Shown here in pieces: positions 8,756-17,876 of a stretch of 64,000 nucleotides of DNA. The notes under the pieces were generated by a model. It had not been told where the DNA came from. It saw only the letters and a program-made list of their open reading frames with translations, and made no database searches. Both the position numbers and the translations under genes were made by a program. Each line of letters begins with the position of its first letter. The first letter of the stretch is position 1. Source of the stretch: Neorhizobium tomejilense (GTDB taxonomy: Bacteria > Pseudomonadota > Alphaproteobacteria > Rhizobiales > Rhizobiaceae); the NCBI GenBank assembly GCA_002968845.1, contig PVBG01000004.1, positions 310,001-374,000 on the forward strand, read 5' to 3'.

Positions 8756-9529
8756 ATGACAGAACAGCGTCCCGATTTTACCGCATTCCGTGAGCGACTG
8801 CTGACGCGCCAACGGATGCTCGGCACATTCCTCAAGCTTCCCACGACGCAGGTGGTCGAGATATTGGGGGCGATCGGCTATGATTTCGTGGTTATCGACC
8901 AGGAGCATGCCGCGCTCGGGCGCGACATAACCGACCTGATGATCTTTGCCGCTCGTGCATCGAATATCGCGCCCGTGGTGCGCATCGCCGAATTCAGCGA
9001 AGCAAACATCCTGTCGGCGCTCGATTCGGGCGCGATGGGGATCATGGTTCCGCATGTCAGCACGGTCGAAAAGGCTCGGGCAATTGCACGCAGCTGCCGA
9101 TATACGGGAGGCAGCCGAGGTTTTGCCGGGCTGACGCGCGCCAGCAACTGGGGAAGTATCGACGCGGTGCATCATATGGCGCTGCAGGACAGCCGGGTCG
9201 CCTGCATCGCCATGATCGAAGACTTCGAAGCCGTTGACCGGACGACGGATATCGCCAGGGTAGACGGCATAGACGCTTTGTTCATCGGCCGGGGAGATCT
9301 GACGGCAGCACATCGAGGTGATCCGCAGGCCGGTACCAAGGTGGCGGAAATCAGCAGGCAGGTCGCGGCGGCGGCACGAGAGGCCGATATTCCGCTCATG
9401 ATGCTGCCGACCAGCAAGGCCGACTTCAATTTTGCGGCCGAGCTCGGCGCGAGTGCGATGTTGGTATCGAGCGACCATGGCTTCATCCGATCGGCCGCCG
9501 CCACCGCTCTCAAGGAATACTCGGCTTGA
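8756..9529 (+). CDS. HpcH/HpaI-family class II aldolase
   Basis: This 257-residue protein is a pyruvate-type class II aldolase of the HpcH/HpaI family, which cleaves 4-hydroxy-2-oxo acids into pyruvate and an aldehyde using a divalent metal. The family's VVIDQEHAALGRD stretch (catalytic His near residue 46), IMVPHVSTVEKA, the metal-binding Glu in IAMIEDFEAVD and GRGDLTAAH are all visible. It lies 33 bp upstream of an SDR dehydrogenase gene and is probably co-transcribed with it. Together they would handle the final cleavage and oxidation or reduction of a catabolic intermediate. Confidence 0.9.
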   Translation: MTEQRPDFTAFRERLLTRQRMLGTFLKLPTTQVVEILGAIGYDFVVIDQEHAALGRDITDLMIFAARASNIAPVVRIAEFSEANILSALDSGAMGIMVPHVSTVEKARAIARSCRYTGGSRGFAGLTRASNWGSIDAVHHMALQDSRVACIAMIEDFEAVDRTTDIARVDGIDALFIGRGDLTAAHRGDPQAGTKVAEISRQVAAAAREADIPLMMLPTSKADFNFAAELGASAMLVSSDHGFIRSAAATALKEYSA

Positions 9530-9562
9530 ATTCATTGTCGGCAGGTCTTTTCGGGAGGAAAA

Positions 9563-10324
9563 ATGCCATTGATCGAAGTTCCGGAACTGGCAGTTCCAAG
9601 AGTTGCGCTCGTGACCGGTGGAAACAGCGGGATCGGGCGCGCGATCGCCGCGCGGCTCGCCCAGATGGGCACCACCATCGTCGTCGGCTACAACAGCCGC
9701 CCGGAGATGGCCGCTGACGTTGTCCAAAGCCTTCATGGCAGTGGCCACAGCGCCCTGCGCATCGCGATCGACGATCCGGCATCCGTCGCCGAGGCAGCCG
9801 TCGCCGTCGGCGAAAAATTCGGTAGCCTCGATGCCCTGATCAACTGCGGGGGTGCGACAACCCCGGTCGCGGCCAATGACCTCGACGCGCTCACCGACGA
9901 CATATTCGATCGCGCGGTAGCGATAAACCTCCGAGGCCCCTTCGCGATGGTTCGGGCGTTCCGCCCGATGCTGGAGCAAGGCGATAACGCCGCCGTCGTC
10001 AACATCTCCTCCATCGCGGCCCGGACCGGTGTGGGAAGCAGCCTCGCCTATATTGCGGCGAAGGGCGGGTTGGATGCGCTGACAATTGCGCTGGCCAAGG
10101 TGCTGGCACCCAGAGTTCGCGTTTTCTCCGTTTCGCCCGCTGGCGTGGATACGGATTTTGTTCCTCACCGGACCCGGGAGCAGCTGCAAAAAGTCGCGGA
10201 ACGCCTTCCTCTGGCCAGGATCACCGCTCCCGACGACGTCGCGCGGGCGGCGACCGCCTGCATCGTCAACCTCACCAGTTCGACGGGAATCGTCATACCG
10301 GTCGACGAAGGCCGCCATCTCTAG
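9563..10324 (+). CDS. Short-chain dehydrogenase/reductase (SDR)
   Basis: This 253-residue protein is a classical SDR oxidoreductase. The cofactor motif TGGNSGIGRAIA sits at about residues 18-29. The catalytic Ser is in NISSIAARTG and the Tyr-x-x-x-Lys pair is YIAAK at about residues 158-162. Basic residues typical of strong NADP preference are not obvious. A strong GGGAGGAAAA ribosome site precedes the ATG. It follows the aldolase gene by 33 bp, and a terminator-like hairpin lies 30 bp after its stop, closing the unit. The substrate is unknown. Confidence 0.9.
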   Translation: MPLIEVPELAVPRVALVTGGNSGIGRAIAARLAQMGTTIVVGYNSRPEMAADVVQSLHGSGHSALRIAIDDPASVAEAAVAVGEKFGSLDALINCGGATTPVAANDLDALTDDIFDRAVAINLRGPFAMVRAFRPMLEQGDNAAVVNISSIAARTGVGSSLAYIAAKGGLDALTIALAKVLAPRVRVFSVSPAGVDTDFVPHRTREQLQKVAERLPLARITAPDDVARAATACIVNLTSSTGIVIPVDEGRHL

Positions 10325-10353
10325 CCGCTGAAGCCGCAGATATTTTCACAGGC

Positions 10354-10375
10354 GGCGGCGCTTTCGGGCGCTGCC
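10354..10375 (+). terminator. Terminator-like hairpin after the aldolase-SDR unit
   Basis: GGCGGCGC and GCGCTGCC form an 8-bp stem with one G-U pair around a TTTCGG loop, 30 bp after the SDR stop codon. The following TTCCC is a poor U-run, so it is at most a weak intrinsic terminator. Confidence 0.4.
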
Positions 10376-10563
10376 TTCCCGCTGTTTCCGCATCATTGGT
10401 CAATCGTCTGGCGAAACAGGTTGCCTGCGACATTGCCAGCTTGAGCCGGCTTTGTATTGTGAACACCTGCGACGTGGCGAGGGGTATTGGTCTGCTTGTT
10501 GGATAGACAAATGAGCGCGCATAGTTGCAAGTCGCATGAACAACTTCTGGATGGGAACCTCGG

Positions 10564-11025
10564 ATGAAGCTGAGCCAAGACGTTTTACTGGGACTCTTTT
10601 TCGTTGTTTTTGGCGTCGTGTCCGTTTCCGTTGCGATGAGTTACCCATTCGGCACATCAGGTCGGATGGGGCCGGGTTATTTTCCTGTCATCATTTCGAG
10701 TTTGCTGGTGTTGACGGGCCTCCTCGTCCTCTTTCGTTCACAATTCGTCCAGCCGGAAATGCTGCCGGCCATTCGGTGGAAGCCGCTCTTTTTGATCCCC
10801 GGCGCGGTCGTGATTTTCGGGCTGGCGGTCGAGACCCTCGGGTTGCCGCTGGCCGTTCTCCTGCTGACGATCCTGACCGCGGCGACGAGCATCAAGTTTC
10901 AGATCGGATGGAAGGCCGTCGCAGGGTCTCTCGCCTTTGCCGCGCTCTGCTCCGTCGTCTTCATCGAACTCCTCGGCCTACCCATCCCCATCGTGGGAAG
11001 CTGGCTACGGGTTCTCGGTTTCTAA
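10564..11025 (+). CDS. tctB: Tripartite tricarboxylate transporter small permease (TctB family)
   Basis: This 153-residue protein is the small membrane subunit of a tripartite tricarboxylate transporter. It has hydrophobic segments at about residues 5-27, 39-58, 75-92, 94-110 and 117-140, and the family feature GRMGPGYFPVIISSLLVLTG. The gene is followed by tctA after 18 bp. The binding-protein gene tctC comes two genes later, so the usual three components are present in B-A-C order with a SnoaL-like gene inserted. The substrate is probably a carboxylate. Confidence 0.9.
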   Translation: MKLSQDVLLGLFFVVFGVVSVSVAMSYPFGTSGRMGPGYFPVIISSLLVLTGLLVLFRSQFVQPEMLPAIRWKPLFLIPGAVVIFGLAVETLGLPLAVLLLTILTAATSIKFQIGWKAVAGSLAFAALCSVVFIELLGLPIPIVGSWLRVLGF

Positions 11026-11043
11026 CCGCTTTGCAGGATTGAC

Positions 11044-12549
11044 ATGGACATTTTCAATGGACTTCTCCTGGGGTTTTCGACGGCAACGACGCTGTCCAAT
11101 TTCGCCTATTGTTTTGCGGGAGTGCTTCTTGGCACCGCGGTGGGTGTCCTGCCCGGCCTCGGGCCGATCGCGACCATTTCCATGCTCCTGCCGTTCACGT
11201 TCGGTCTGCCGGTCGACACAGCGCTGATCATGCTGGCGGGCATCTTCTACGGATCGCAATATGGAGGCTCGACGACTGCGATCCTGATGAATCTTCCAGG
11301 AGAGGCCTCATCCGTCGTCACCACGCTCGACGGGCATCAGATGGCAAAACAGGGCAAAGCCGGGCGCGCCTTGGCGGCGGCCGCAATCGGCAGCTTCTTT
11401 GCCGGCACGGTGGGAACGCTTTTCATCGTGATAGCAGCGCCACTGCTAGCGAGCCTTGCCCTCACCTTCGGGCCTGCGGAATATTTCTCACTTATCATGC
11501 TCGGCCTCATCACCTCGATGGTGCTGACCAGCGGATCGCTGCTGACAGCCTTCGGCATGGCGCTGTTCGGCATCGTCCTCGGAATGATCGGAACCGACAT
11601 CAATACAGGGGCCGCGCGGTATACGTTCGGCTCGCCCTACCTGCTCGACGGGCTGGATTTCGTCGTCGTCGCCACGGGCATATTCGGTCTGGGCGACGTC
11701 CTCATGAACCTGGAAAACGAGCGTTCACGGGTGGTCGGGGTCGCGCCCGTCAGCAGCCTGTTCCCGACGGCGGAGGACTGGCGCCGGATGTCCGCGCCGA
11801 TCCTGCGCGGCACCGGTATCGGGGTTCTGCTCGGAGTATTGCCCGGCGCGGGCGTCCTGCTCGCGTCCTTCTCGGCATATGCTCTTGAGAAAAAGATCTC
11901 GAAACATCCCGAGCAATTCGGCAAGGGTGCGATCGAGGGGGTAGCCGCACCAGAGGCCGCGAACAACGCCGCAGCGCAAACCTGTTTCATACCGATGCTG
12001 ACGCTCGGCCTTCCGGGAACCGCGACCATGGCTCTAATGATCGGAGCGCTGGTCGTTCAGGGCGTTCAGCCCGGGCCGGAAATCCTGTCTCAGCAGCCTG
12101 CCCTGTTCTGGGGCCTGGTCGTGTCGATGTGGCTTGGCAACCTGATGTTGCTTTTCCTGAACCTTCCGCTCGTGGGCATGTGGGCAAAGCTGATTTCGGT
12201 GCCATACCATTTTCTGTTCCCGACGATCTGCGTCTTCATGGCCATCGGCGTCTACAGCATCAACAACAGCGTTTTCGACGTGTACATGATGGCGCTGTTC
12301 GGCGTGCTCGGATATTTCTTCAAGAGGATGGGTGCAGAGCCCGCGCCGCTCATCCTCGCCATGATCCTTGGTCCCATGGCGGAAGAATATCTGCGCCGGA
12401 CGCTTTTGATCTCCCACGGGGATGCAAGCGTCTTCTTCACGAGCCCCCTCAGTCTCGGAACATTGGTCGTCGCCGCCTTGCTACTCCTGTCGATCGTGTC
12501 GCCGCGCTTTCGCAAAGTGCGCGAGGAAGGGCTGCAGGAAGCCGACTGA
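11044..12549 (+). CDS. tctA: Tripartite tricarboxylate transporter large permease (TctA family)
   Basis: This 501-residue inner-membrane protein is the large subunit of the tripartite tricarboxylate transporter, with about twelve hydrophobic segments. The two family signatures are clear: [17 protein letters not shown] at about residues 37-53, and its internal repeat [17 protein letters not shown] in the second half. [12 protein letters not shown] and [16 protein letters not shown] also match. It lies between tctB and a SnoaL-like gene in one operon. Full length and intact. Confidence 0.95.
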   Translation: MDIFNGLLLGFSTATTLSNFAYCFAGVLLGTAVGVLPGLGPIATISMLLPFTFGLPVDTALIMLAGIFYGSQYGGSTTAILMNLPGEASSVVTTLDGHQMAKQGKAGRALAAAAIGSFFAGTVGTLFIVIAAPLLASLALTFGPAEYFSLIMLGLITSMVLTSGSLLTAFGMALFGIVLGMIGTDINTGAARYTFGSPYLLDGLDFVVVATGIFGLGDVLMNLENERSRVVGVAPVSSLFPTAEDWRRMSAPILRGTGIGVLLGVLPGAGVLLASFSAYALEKKISKHPEQFGKGAIEGVAAPEAANNAAAQTCFIPMLTLGLPGTATMALMIGALVVQGVQPGPEILSQQPALFWGLVVSMWLGNLMLLFLNLPLVGMWAKLISVPYHFLFPTICVFMAIGVYSINNSVFDVYMMALFGVLGYFFKRMGAEPAPLILAMILGPMAEEYLRRTLLISHGDASVFFTSPLSLGTLVVAALLLLSIVSPRFRKVREEGLQEAD

Positions 12550-12594
12550 TCGGCACCCACGACCGACATACGCACCAACTTCCAGGAGTTCCCT

Positions 12595-13218
12595 ATGCAA
12601 CAGGACGACGGCACGCGCCTAAAGGCCCTCCTAGACAGGGAGGAGCTCTTCGATCTCGTGCGCCGCGAACGCTTTGCCCGTGACCAGCGCCGTTTTGACG
12701 TGATGAGCGCATGCTTCCACCGCGACGCCTATATCCGGACAAGCTGGTACGAGGGACGCGGTGGCCAGGCCTATGTGGACGCGACGCGCGAGTGGATGAA
12801 GGCGACCGGCAACAGCAAACACTGGGTGTTTCCCGCCTTTGCGCAAGTGACCGGGGACCGGGCAACGGTGGAAAGCCCGGCGATGATCTTCAACCGCGCG
12901 AGGCCTGAAGGCGTCGAGATCGACCTTCATGTCTTCTGCCGGTTCTTCTCCCGCGCCGTGCGGGAGGCTGGCACCTGGAAGCTCCTCACCTTCGAGGTCC
13001 TGTTCGAAAGGGATATAGCCAAGCCCGTCAACCCGGCGGAGACACTTCCCATCGACTGGTCCGTCCTGTCGACCATGCGTCCCTCCTACAAGTTCCTGGC
13101 ATATATCCAGCACACGCGCGGCGTAACGGTAAAACCCGATCTGCTGGGCGACGATCGGCCGGACCAACTCAGCGCTTTTCATGAGGGCGAGGAACGCTGG
13201 CTTGCTGGCACGGACTGA
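12595..13218 (+). CDS. SnoaL/NTF2-like protein
   Basis: This 207-residue protein has the NTF2-like (SnoaL_4) fold: an N-terminal helix (LDREELFDLVRRERFARDQ) followed by CFHRDAYIRTSWYEGRGG and a mixed beta sheet. The fold is shared by small dehydratases, isomerases and the beta subunits of ring-hydroxylating dioxygenases. No alpha subunit is encoded nearby, so a stand-alone hydratase or isomerase role is more plausible. It sits between tctA and tctC, 45 bp after tctA, so its function is probably tied to the imported substrate. The reaction is not readable. Confidence 0.75.
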   Translation: MQQDDGTRLKALLDREELFDLVRRERFARDQRRFDVMSACFHRDAYIRTSWYEGRGGQAYVDATREWMKATGNSKHWVFPAFAQVTGDRATVESPAMIFNRARPEGVEIDLHVFCRFFSRAVREAGTWKLLTFEVLFERDIAKPVNPAETLPIDWSVLSTMRPSYKFLAYIQHTRGVTVKPDLLGDDRPDQLSAFHEGEERWLAGTD

Positions 13219-13352
13219 CGGCCATCGAGGCTTGCGGTCGAGCGGATCATTCCAAGCAGCGGAATGGTCTCAGTCAGAGGTTCGCGGTGGCAATCCGGCA
13301 CGATAGTGTTGCGCCTATAGAACTCGATTCAACGGGTGGGAGGAAACGTGTA

Positions 13353-14327
13353 ATGAACAGGCGGGAATTTATCGTATTGGGCGGCACAGCTGCCGTGCTT
13401 GCGTCCAGAGGAATTGCGCTGGCTGACAGTTGGCCGAGCAAACCGGTGGTGGTGATCTCGGCCTATCCCCCGGGTGGCACCAGTGACATTATAGCCCGGC
13501 TGGTCGCGGATGCCTTGACGGCCAAATACGGCCAGCAATTCGTCATCGAGAACCATGCTGGCGCAGCCGGGGCCCTGGCCGGCGGCAGGCTCGCGCGCGC
13601 CGCGCCCGACGGCTACACGATCATGATCAGCGGCAGCGCGCCGATCGCGGCCAACAAGGTGGTGCAAAAGAACCTCGCATACGATCCGCAGGTGGACTTC
13701 ACGCCGATCTCAATTGTCGCAGAAAGCCCGGCGCTGCTCAGTGCAAGCGCTTCGGCTCCGGCGAAGTCGGTCCAGGAACTTATCGCCTATGCAAGGGCAA
13801 ACCCTGGAAAGCTGAATATCGGAAATCCGGGCGCGGGGACCAAGGGGCACATAGCCGCTGCCATCATCGGCCAGATGGCCGGCGTGCAGATCAACCATAT
13901 TCCCTACAAGGGGTCGCCGCCGTTGCTGGCCGATCTGCTGGGCGGACACATCCACTTCGCGCTCGACGCGCCGTCCAACTATCTCCCCCATATCCGCGAC
14001 GCGAAAATCCGCGGGCTTGCGGTCACCTCGGCCAAGCGAATTCCGGAACTGCCCGAGGTGCAGACCGTCGCAGAACAGGGTCTCAACGGCTACGAGCAGA
14101 CCCTCTGGTTCGGCGCGGTCGGCCCAAAGGGGATGCCCAAGGAGATCGTGAGCAAGATCCATACCGCCATCAAGGAGTGGAGCGACACGCCGGCAGCGCA
14201 GAAGAAGTTTGCGTCGCTCGGACTGACCCCCGTCGTCAATACGCCTGGCGAAATGGCCGGCTCGATCGAACGCGAGATCCGGTCGATCGAGCCGCTGGTC
14301 AAGGCCGGGCTTGTCGAGCCGACCTAA
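13353..14327 (+). CDS. tctC: Tripartite tricarboxylate transporter binding protein (TctC/Bug family)
   Basis: This 324-residue periplasmic protein belongs to the Bug/TctC family and would deliver substrate to TctAB. The start at 13353 is chosen for its GGGAGGAAAC site and because the signal peptide then begins at the N-terminus. The signal has a Tat-like NRREF motif (residues 2-6) and ends near GIALA. The family's YPPGGTSDIIARLVA and NHAGAAGALAGG loops, which contact the carboxylate, are present. A strong 10-bp-stem hairpin follows 36 bp after the stop. Confidence 0.93.
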   Translation: MNRREFIVLGGTAAVLASRGIALADSWPSKPVVVISAYPPGGTSDIIARLVADALTAKYGQQFVIENHAGAAGALAGGRLARAAPDGYTIMISGSAPIAANKVVQKNLAYDPQVDFTPISIVAESPALLSASASAPAKSVQELIAYARANPGKLNIGNPGAGTKGHIAAAIIGQMAGVQINHIPYKGSPPLLADLLGGHIHFALDAPSNYLPHIRDAKIRGLAVTSAKRIPELPEVQTVAEQGLNGYEQTLWFGAVGPKGMPKEIVSKIHTAIKEWSDTPAAQKKFASLGLTPVVNTPGEMAGSIEREIRSIEPLVKAGLVEPT

Positions 14328-14362
14328 GCCGCTCGTCGCGGGCGCAGTAGGGCCTTATCGGT

Positions 14363-14390
14363 GTCGCGGCCGCAATCACTCGGCCGCGAC
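14363..14390 (+). terminator. Strong hairpin between tctC and the hydroxylase genes
   Basis: GTCGCGGCCG and its exact complement CGGCCGCGAC form a 10-bp stem around an 8-base loop, 36 bases before the next start codon. No U-run follows. It could be a factor-assisted terminator, an attenuator or an mRNA-stabilising structure that sets binding protein above downstream enzymes. Confidence 0.45.
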
Positions 14391-14425
14391 GCCTCTCGGC
14401 GGGACTTGGAGTTGCTGGCTCAGGG

Positions 14426-14920
14426 ATGGAATTGAACTGGATGAACGAATGCCTCACTCTCAATGTAAATGGGCAGGTGCATGAACTGGACGTGCCTTCG
14501 ACGGCACCGCTTCTGGACGTGCTGCGCAATCACCTGGGGCTGAAAGGCAGCCGGTATGGCTGCGGGTTGGAGCAATGCGGCGCCTGCATGGTTCTGATCG
14601 ACGGCGTTGCCGCCTATTCCTGCAGCCGGGAGATCGGCACGCTTTCCGGCCGCACGATCACGACGGTCGAAGGCCTGGGCTCGGCGGATGCATTGCACCC
14701 GCTGCAGCAGGCATTCCTCGACGAGCAGGCGGGACAATGCGGTTATTGCCTATCGGGCATTCTCATCGCGGCGAAGGCTTTCCTCGATCGCAATCCCGAC
14801 CCGACGCGGGCCGAAATCGCCGCCGCGCTCGACGCAAATCTCTGCCGCTGCGGTTCGCACCCCCGCATTTTGCGCGCCGTCCTCAAGGCGGCAGCCGACA
14901 TGCGTGAGAAGGTAGCCTGA
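14426..14920 (+). CDS. 2Fe-2S subunit of a two-subunit molybdenum hydroxylase (IorA/NicA-like)
   Basis: This 164-residue protein is the small iron-sulfur subunit of a xanthine-oxidase-family hydroxylase. Both clusters are complete: a plant-ferredoxin-type cluster with Cys46, Cys51, Cys54 and Cys66 and a second cluster with Cys105, Cys108, Cys140 and Cys142. It resembles the small subunits of isoquinoline 1-oxidoreductase and nicotinate hydroxylase, which lack an FAD subunit. Its TGA overlaps the next ATG by one base (TGATG). The start at 14426 lacks a strong ribosome site, and Met6 is an alternative. Confidence 0.88.
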   Translation: MELNWMNECLTLNVNGQVHELDVPSTAPLLDVLRNHLGLKGSRYGCGLEQCGACMVLIDGVAAYSCSREIGTLSGRTITTVEGLGSADALHPLQQAFLDEQAGQCGYCLSGILIAAKAFLDRNPDPTRAEIAAALDANLCRCGSHPRILRAVLKAAADMREKVA

Positions 14921-17025
14921 TGACCGCGCTTAGCTTCAGCCTTAAGGACAACCCCCGGCTTGACCGCTGGCTTCGCTTTCAGGACGACCATACGGTGCGG
15001 ATCGGCACCGGCAAGGTGGAACTCGGCCAGGGCGTGCTGACGGCGCTTGCGCAGATTGCGGCCGAGGAACTGGATCTCCGCATCGACCAGGTGCGGATGA
15101 TGTCCGGCAACAGCGTCGAGGGTCCGGGTGAAGGTTATACCGCCTCGAGCTGGTCCATCGAGCATTCCGGTGCTGCGATCAGGCTTGTCGCAGCGGAAGT
15201 CCGTGCACTTGCCCTGGCGCGGGCGGCGCTGCGCCTGAACGCGGCACCCGACGAGCTGACCGTCGCGGACGGCGCCTTCCTGAAGAACGGTGCACCGAGC
15301 GGCATCGACTACTGGAGCATTGCCGGAGAACTCGACCTTTCCGCCGAAGCCACCGGCGCGGTTGCGCCAAAACCCCAAGGCGCTCACCGCCTCGTCGGCA
15401 GATCTGTCCCGCGGCTGGACCTGCCGGCAAAACTCACCGGGTCCGGCTTCATTCAGGACATGATGCTTGCGGGAATGCTGCACGCGCGGACACTGCGCCA
15501 GCCCGGGCCGGGCGCGGTGCTTCTGCAACTGGATGAGACGATCATCCGGCGCAGAGCGGGAGGCGACGTTCGCATCGTTCGCCTCGACAATTTCGTGGCA
15601 TTCGTCGGCACCGACGAGACCGCGGTCCGCGCTGCCGCCGTGGCTGCAACCGAATGCGCCGTCTGGGACAATGCCCTCAGTCTCTCACCCGAACAGGCGA
15701 CGCCGGACTGGGTCGCCTCCCAGCCCTCGGACGACCGTCTCATGGGCGCTCCTTCGCCGGAAAAGGCGACGGACCGTGTCTCCGCGCGCTTCACTCGCCC
15801 GTTCCTTTCGCACGGCTCCATCGCACCCTCCTGCGCGATCGCGCTCTACCGGGACGGCATCCTTACCGTCTGGTCCCATGCACAGGGCATGCACCCGCTG
15901 CGGGAGAATATCGCAAGGACAGTCGGATTTTCTCTCGACGCGGTTGCCTGCCATCATGTCCAGGGTGCCGGCTGTTATGGCCATAACGGTGCCGACGACG
16001 CCGCCCTGGACGCTGCCCTCGTGGCACTCGCATTGCCCGACCAACCGATCCGCCTCATGTGGCGGCGCGAAGAGGAATTCGGCTACGAGCCGCTCTCCTC
16101 AGCCATGACCGTCGCCGTCCATGCAGAACTGGACGCGGCCGGCCGGCCCGTCGACTGGACCACGGAAATCTGGAGTGCCACCCATGGCCAGCGGCCCGGT
16201 GTCGGCGGCGCCAGCCTGCTTGCCGCCCACGCCATGAAGACGCCGCCACCTGACCGCAAGCCCTTCGACATTCCGCTTGAACGCGGCGGTGGAGCTGCCC
16301 GCAACGGCATTCCTCTTTACGATATCGGCCCGAAGCGGATCGAATTGCATCTGATCCACGACGTGCCGTTACGGACCTCGTCGCTGCGTGGCCTCGGCGC
16401 GACGCTGAACGTCTTCGCCATCGAAGGCCTGCTCGATGATCTGGCCGGGCGCGCAGGCGAAGATCCGGTTGCATACCGGCTGGCCATTCTTTCCGACCCG
16501 CGCGCCCGTCGCGTCCTCGAGAAAGCGGCCGCGATGGCGAACTGGTCATCCCGCGATGCCGGAGGCGCCGGAAGCGGTCTGGGTATCGGCCTCGCCCGCT
16601 ACAAGAATTCTTCGGCCTATGCGGCGGTCGTCGCCGCCGTCGACGTGGATGAGGCAGTGCGAGTCACGGATATCTGGTGCGCCGTCGATGCCGGGCTCGC
16701 CATCAATCCCGACGGAATCCTCAACCAGATCGAAGGCAATATCGTCCAGGCCATCAGCTGGACGCTGATCGAGGAGGTCCGCTTCGGCCCGCAGGGTATC
16801 GCGACGCTCGACTGGGAAAGTTATCCGGTCATCCGCTTTTCGCAAATACCCGAGATTCGCGTCGAACTTGTCGAGGCCAGCGAATACCCGCCGCTCGGCG
16901 TCGGTGAATGCGCAGGTGGTCCATCGGCAGCCGCCATCGGCAATGCGGTCGCGCATGCCCTGGGCACACGCATCCATCATATGCCGATGACCCGCGACCG
17001 GATCATGGCGGCCCTCATGGCATGA
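14920..17025 (+). CDS. Molybdopterin subunit of a two-subunit molybdenum hydroxylase (IorB/NicB-like)
   Basis: This 701-residue protein is the catalytic subunit partner of the preceding iron-sulfur protein and would hydroxylate an N-heterocycle or aldehyde with water as oxygen donor. The cofactor stretch GTGKVELGQGVLTAL is near residue 30, and the active-site Glu lies in LGVGECAGG (Glu663). No Tat signal is present. It also lacks the C-terminal cytochrome c domains found in nicotinate hydroxylase NicB, so the electron acceptor is not encoded here. It is shorter than the roughly 780 residues of IorB. The substrate is unknown, perhaps the one carried by TctABC. Confidence 0.85.
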   Translation: MTALSFSLKDNPRLDRWLRFQDDHTVRIGTGKVELGQGVLTALAQIAAEELDLRIDQVRMMSGNSVEGPGEGYTASSWSIEHSGAAIRLVAAEVRALALARAALRLNAAPDELTVADGAFLKNGAPSGIDYWSIAGELDLSAEATGAVAPKPQGAHRLVGRSVPRLDLPAKLTGSGFIQDMMLAGMLHARTLRQPGPGAVLLQLDETIIRRRAGGDVRIVRLDNFVAFVGTDETAVRAAAVAATECAVWDNALSLSPEQATPDWVASQPSDDRLMGAPSPEKATDRVSARFTRPFLSHGSIAPSCAIALYRDGILTVWSHAQGMHPLRENIARTVGFSLDAVACHHVQGAGCYGHNGADDAALDAALVALALPDQPIRLMWRREEEFGYEPLSSAMTVAVHAELDAAGRPVDWTTEIWSATHGQRPGVGGASLLAAHAMKTPPPDRKPFDIPLERGGGAARNGIPLYDIGPKRIELHLIHDVPLRTSSLRGLGATLNVFAIEGLLDDLAGRAGEDPVAYRLAILSDPRARRVLEKAAAMANWSSRDAGGAGSGLGIGLARYKNSSAYAAVVAAVDVDEAVRVTDIWCAVDAGLAINPDGILNQIEGNIVQAISWTLIEEVRFGPQGIATLDWESYPVIRFSQIPEIRVELVEASEYPPLGVGECAGGPSAAAIGNAVAHALGTRIHHMPMTRDRIMAALMA

Positions 17026-17161
17026 CGGGACAGCCGGCGACGACGGTGGGATGCGCGACAGCGGATCCATCGTGTTCGGATTGGGATCTCACTTCACCGA
17101 CCTTTGGATCGCGCGTCCGGGGAACGCTTCTGATCGCATCAAACAAGAAGGGTAATGGAAA

Positions 17162-17842
17162 ATGGCGGATCTATCTGCAGCATCTGGCAGGATATCGAAC
17201 CCGACGGGCGAATTGATCCTGTTTTACAGTCCCGGAGCCTGTTCGCTGGCATCGCATATCGCCCTGGAGGAGACCGGCAGGCCGTTCAGACCGATGAGGA
17301 CGCTGCTTTCGGAAAACCAGCATCTGACCCCGGAATACCTGGCAATCAATCCCCGCGCCAAAGTGCCGGCACTCATCGCGCCGGATGGCAGGGTGATCAC
17401 CGAGAACACCGCGATATTGACGTATATCGCCTTGACCAGTCCGGACGCCGGCCTGTTTCCGGCCGACATTCTCGACCAGACGCTGTGCATCTCCCAGATG
17501 GCCTGGTTTTCGAACACGCCGCATATCTTCCAAAGAGCCAAGTTCAGGCCTTATAGATTCGTCGAGAGAAAAGAAATTTATGACGACGTCCGCACCAAGG
17601 CGGTCACCTCCTACTGGGAGAGCATGCAGGAGATAGATGGGCTGATTGCCGGCAACGAGTGGATCATGGGCGACCAGTATACGGTCGTGGATCCCTACGC
17701 CCTCGTCTTCTATGGCTGGGGAAGGAGCAACGGGCTGCCAATGGACACCTTGAAGAGCTTCACGCGGCATCACAACCAGATGCGCGAGCGGGCGGCCGTA
17801 AGGGCGGTGCTGGAGCGAGAGGATAACCCCCACTTCAAGTAA
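17162..17842 (+). CDS. Glutathione S-transferase family protein
   Basis: This 226-residue protein has the two GST domains. A thioredoxin-like N-terminal half runs to about residue 100 (LFYSPGACSLASHIALEE, then NPRAKVPALI and the glutathione-binding ITENTAIL), and a helical C-terminal half follows. The SPGACSLA start resembles beta-class bacterial GSTs. It is the last gene of the tct-hydroxylase stretch, 136 bp after the catalytic subunit, and ends 34 bp from the convergent CoxG-like gene. Possible roles are isomerisation of a ring-cleavage product, dehalogenation or detoxification. Confidence 0.85.
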   Translation: MADLSAASGRISNPTGELILFYSPGACSLASHIALEETGRPFRPMRTLLSENQHLTPEYLAINPRAKVPALIAPDGRVITENTAILTYIALTSPDAGLFPADILDQTLCISQMAWFSNTPHIFQRAKFRPYRFVERKEIYDDVRTKAVTSYWESMQEIDGLIAGNEWIMGDQYTVVDPYALVFYGWGRSNGLPMDTLKSFTRHHNQMRERAAVRAVLEREDNPHFK

Positions 17843-17876
17843 GGTGCATCTCCGTTTCAAGCGACGTAAGCCCGCG

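Noticed and set aside
7796..10318. An 840-codon minus-strand open frame
   Set aside because: It runs antisense through the aldolase and SDR genes, which have clear motifs and ribosome sites; its translation has no recognisable domain and is low-complexity, as expected for the antisense frame of GC-rich genes.
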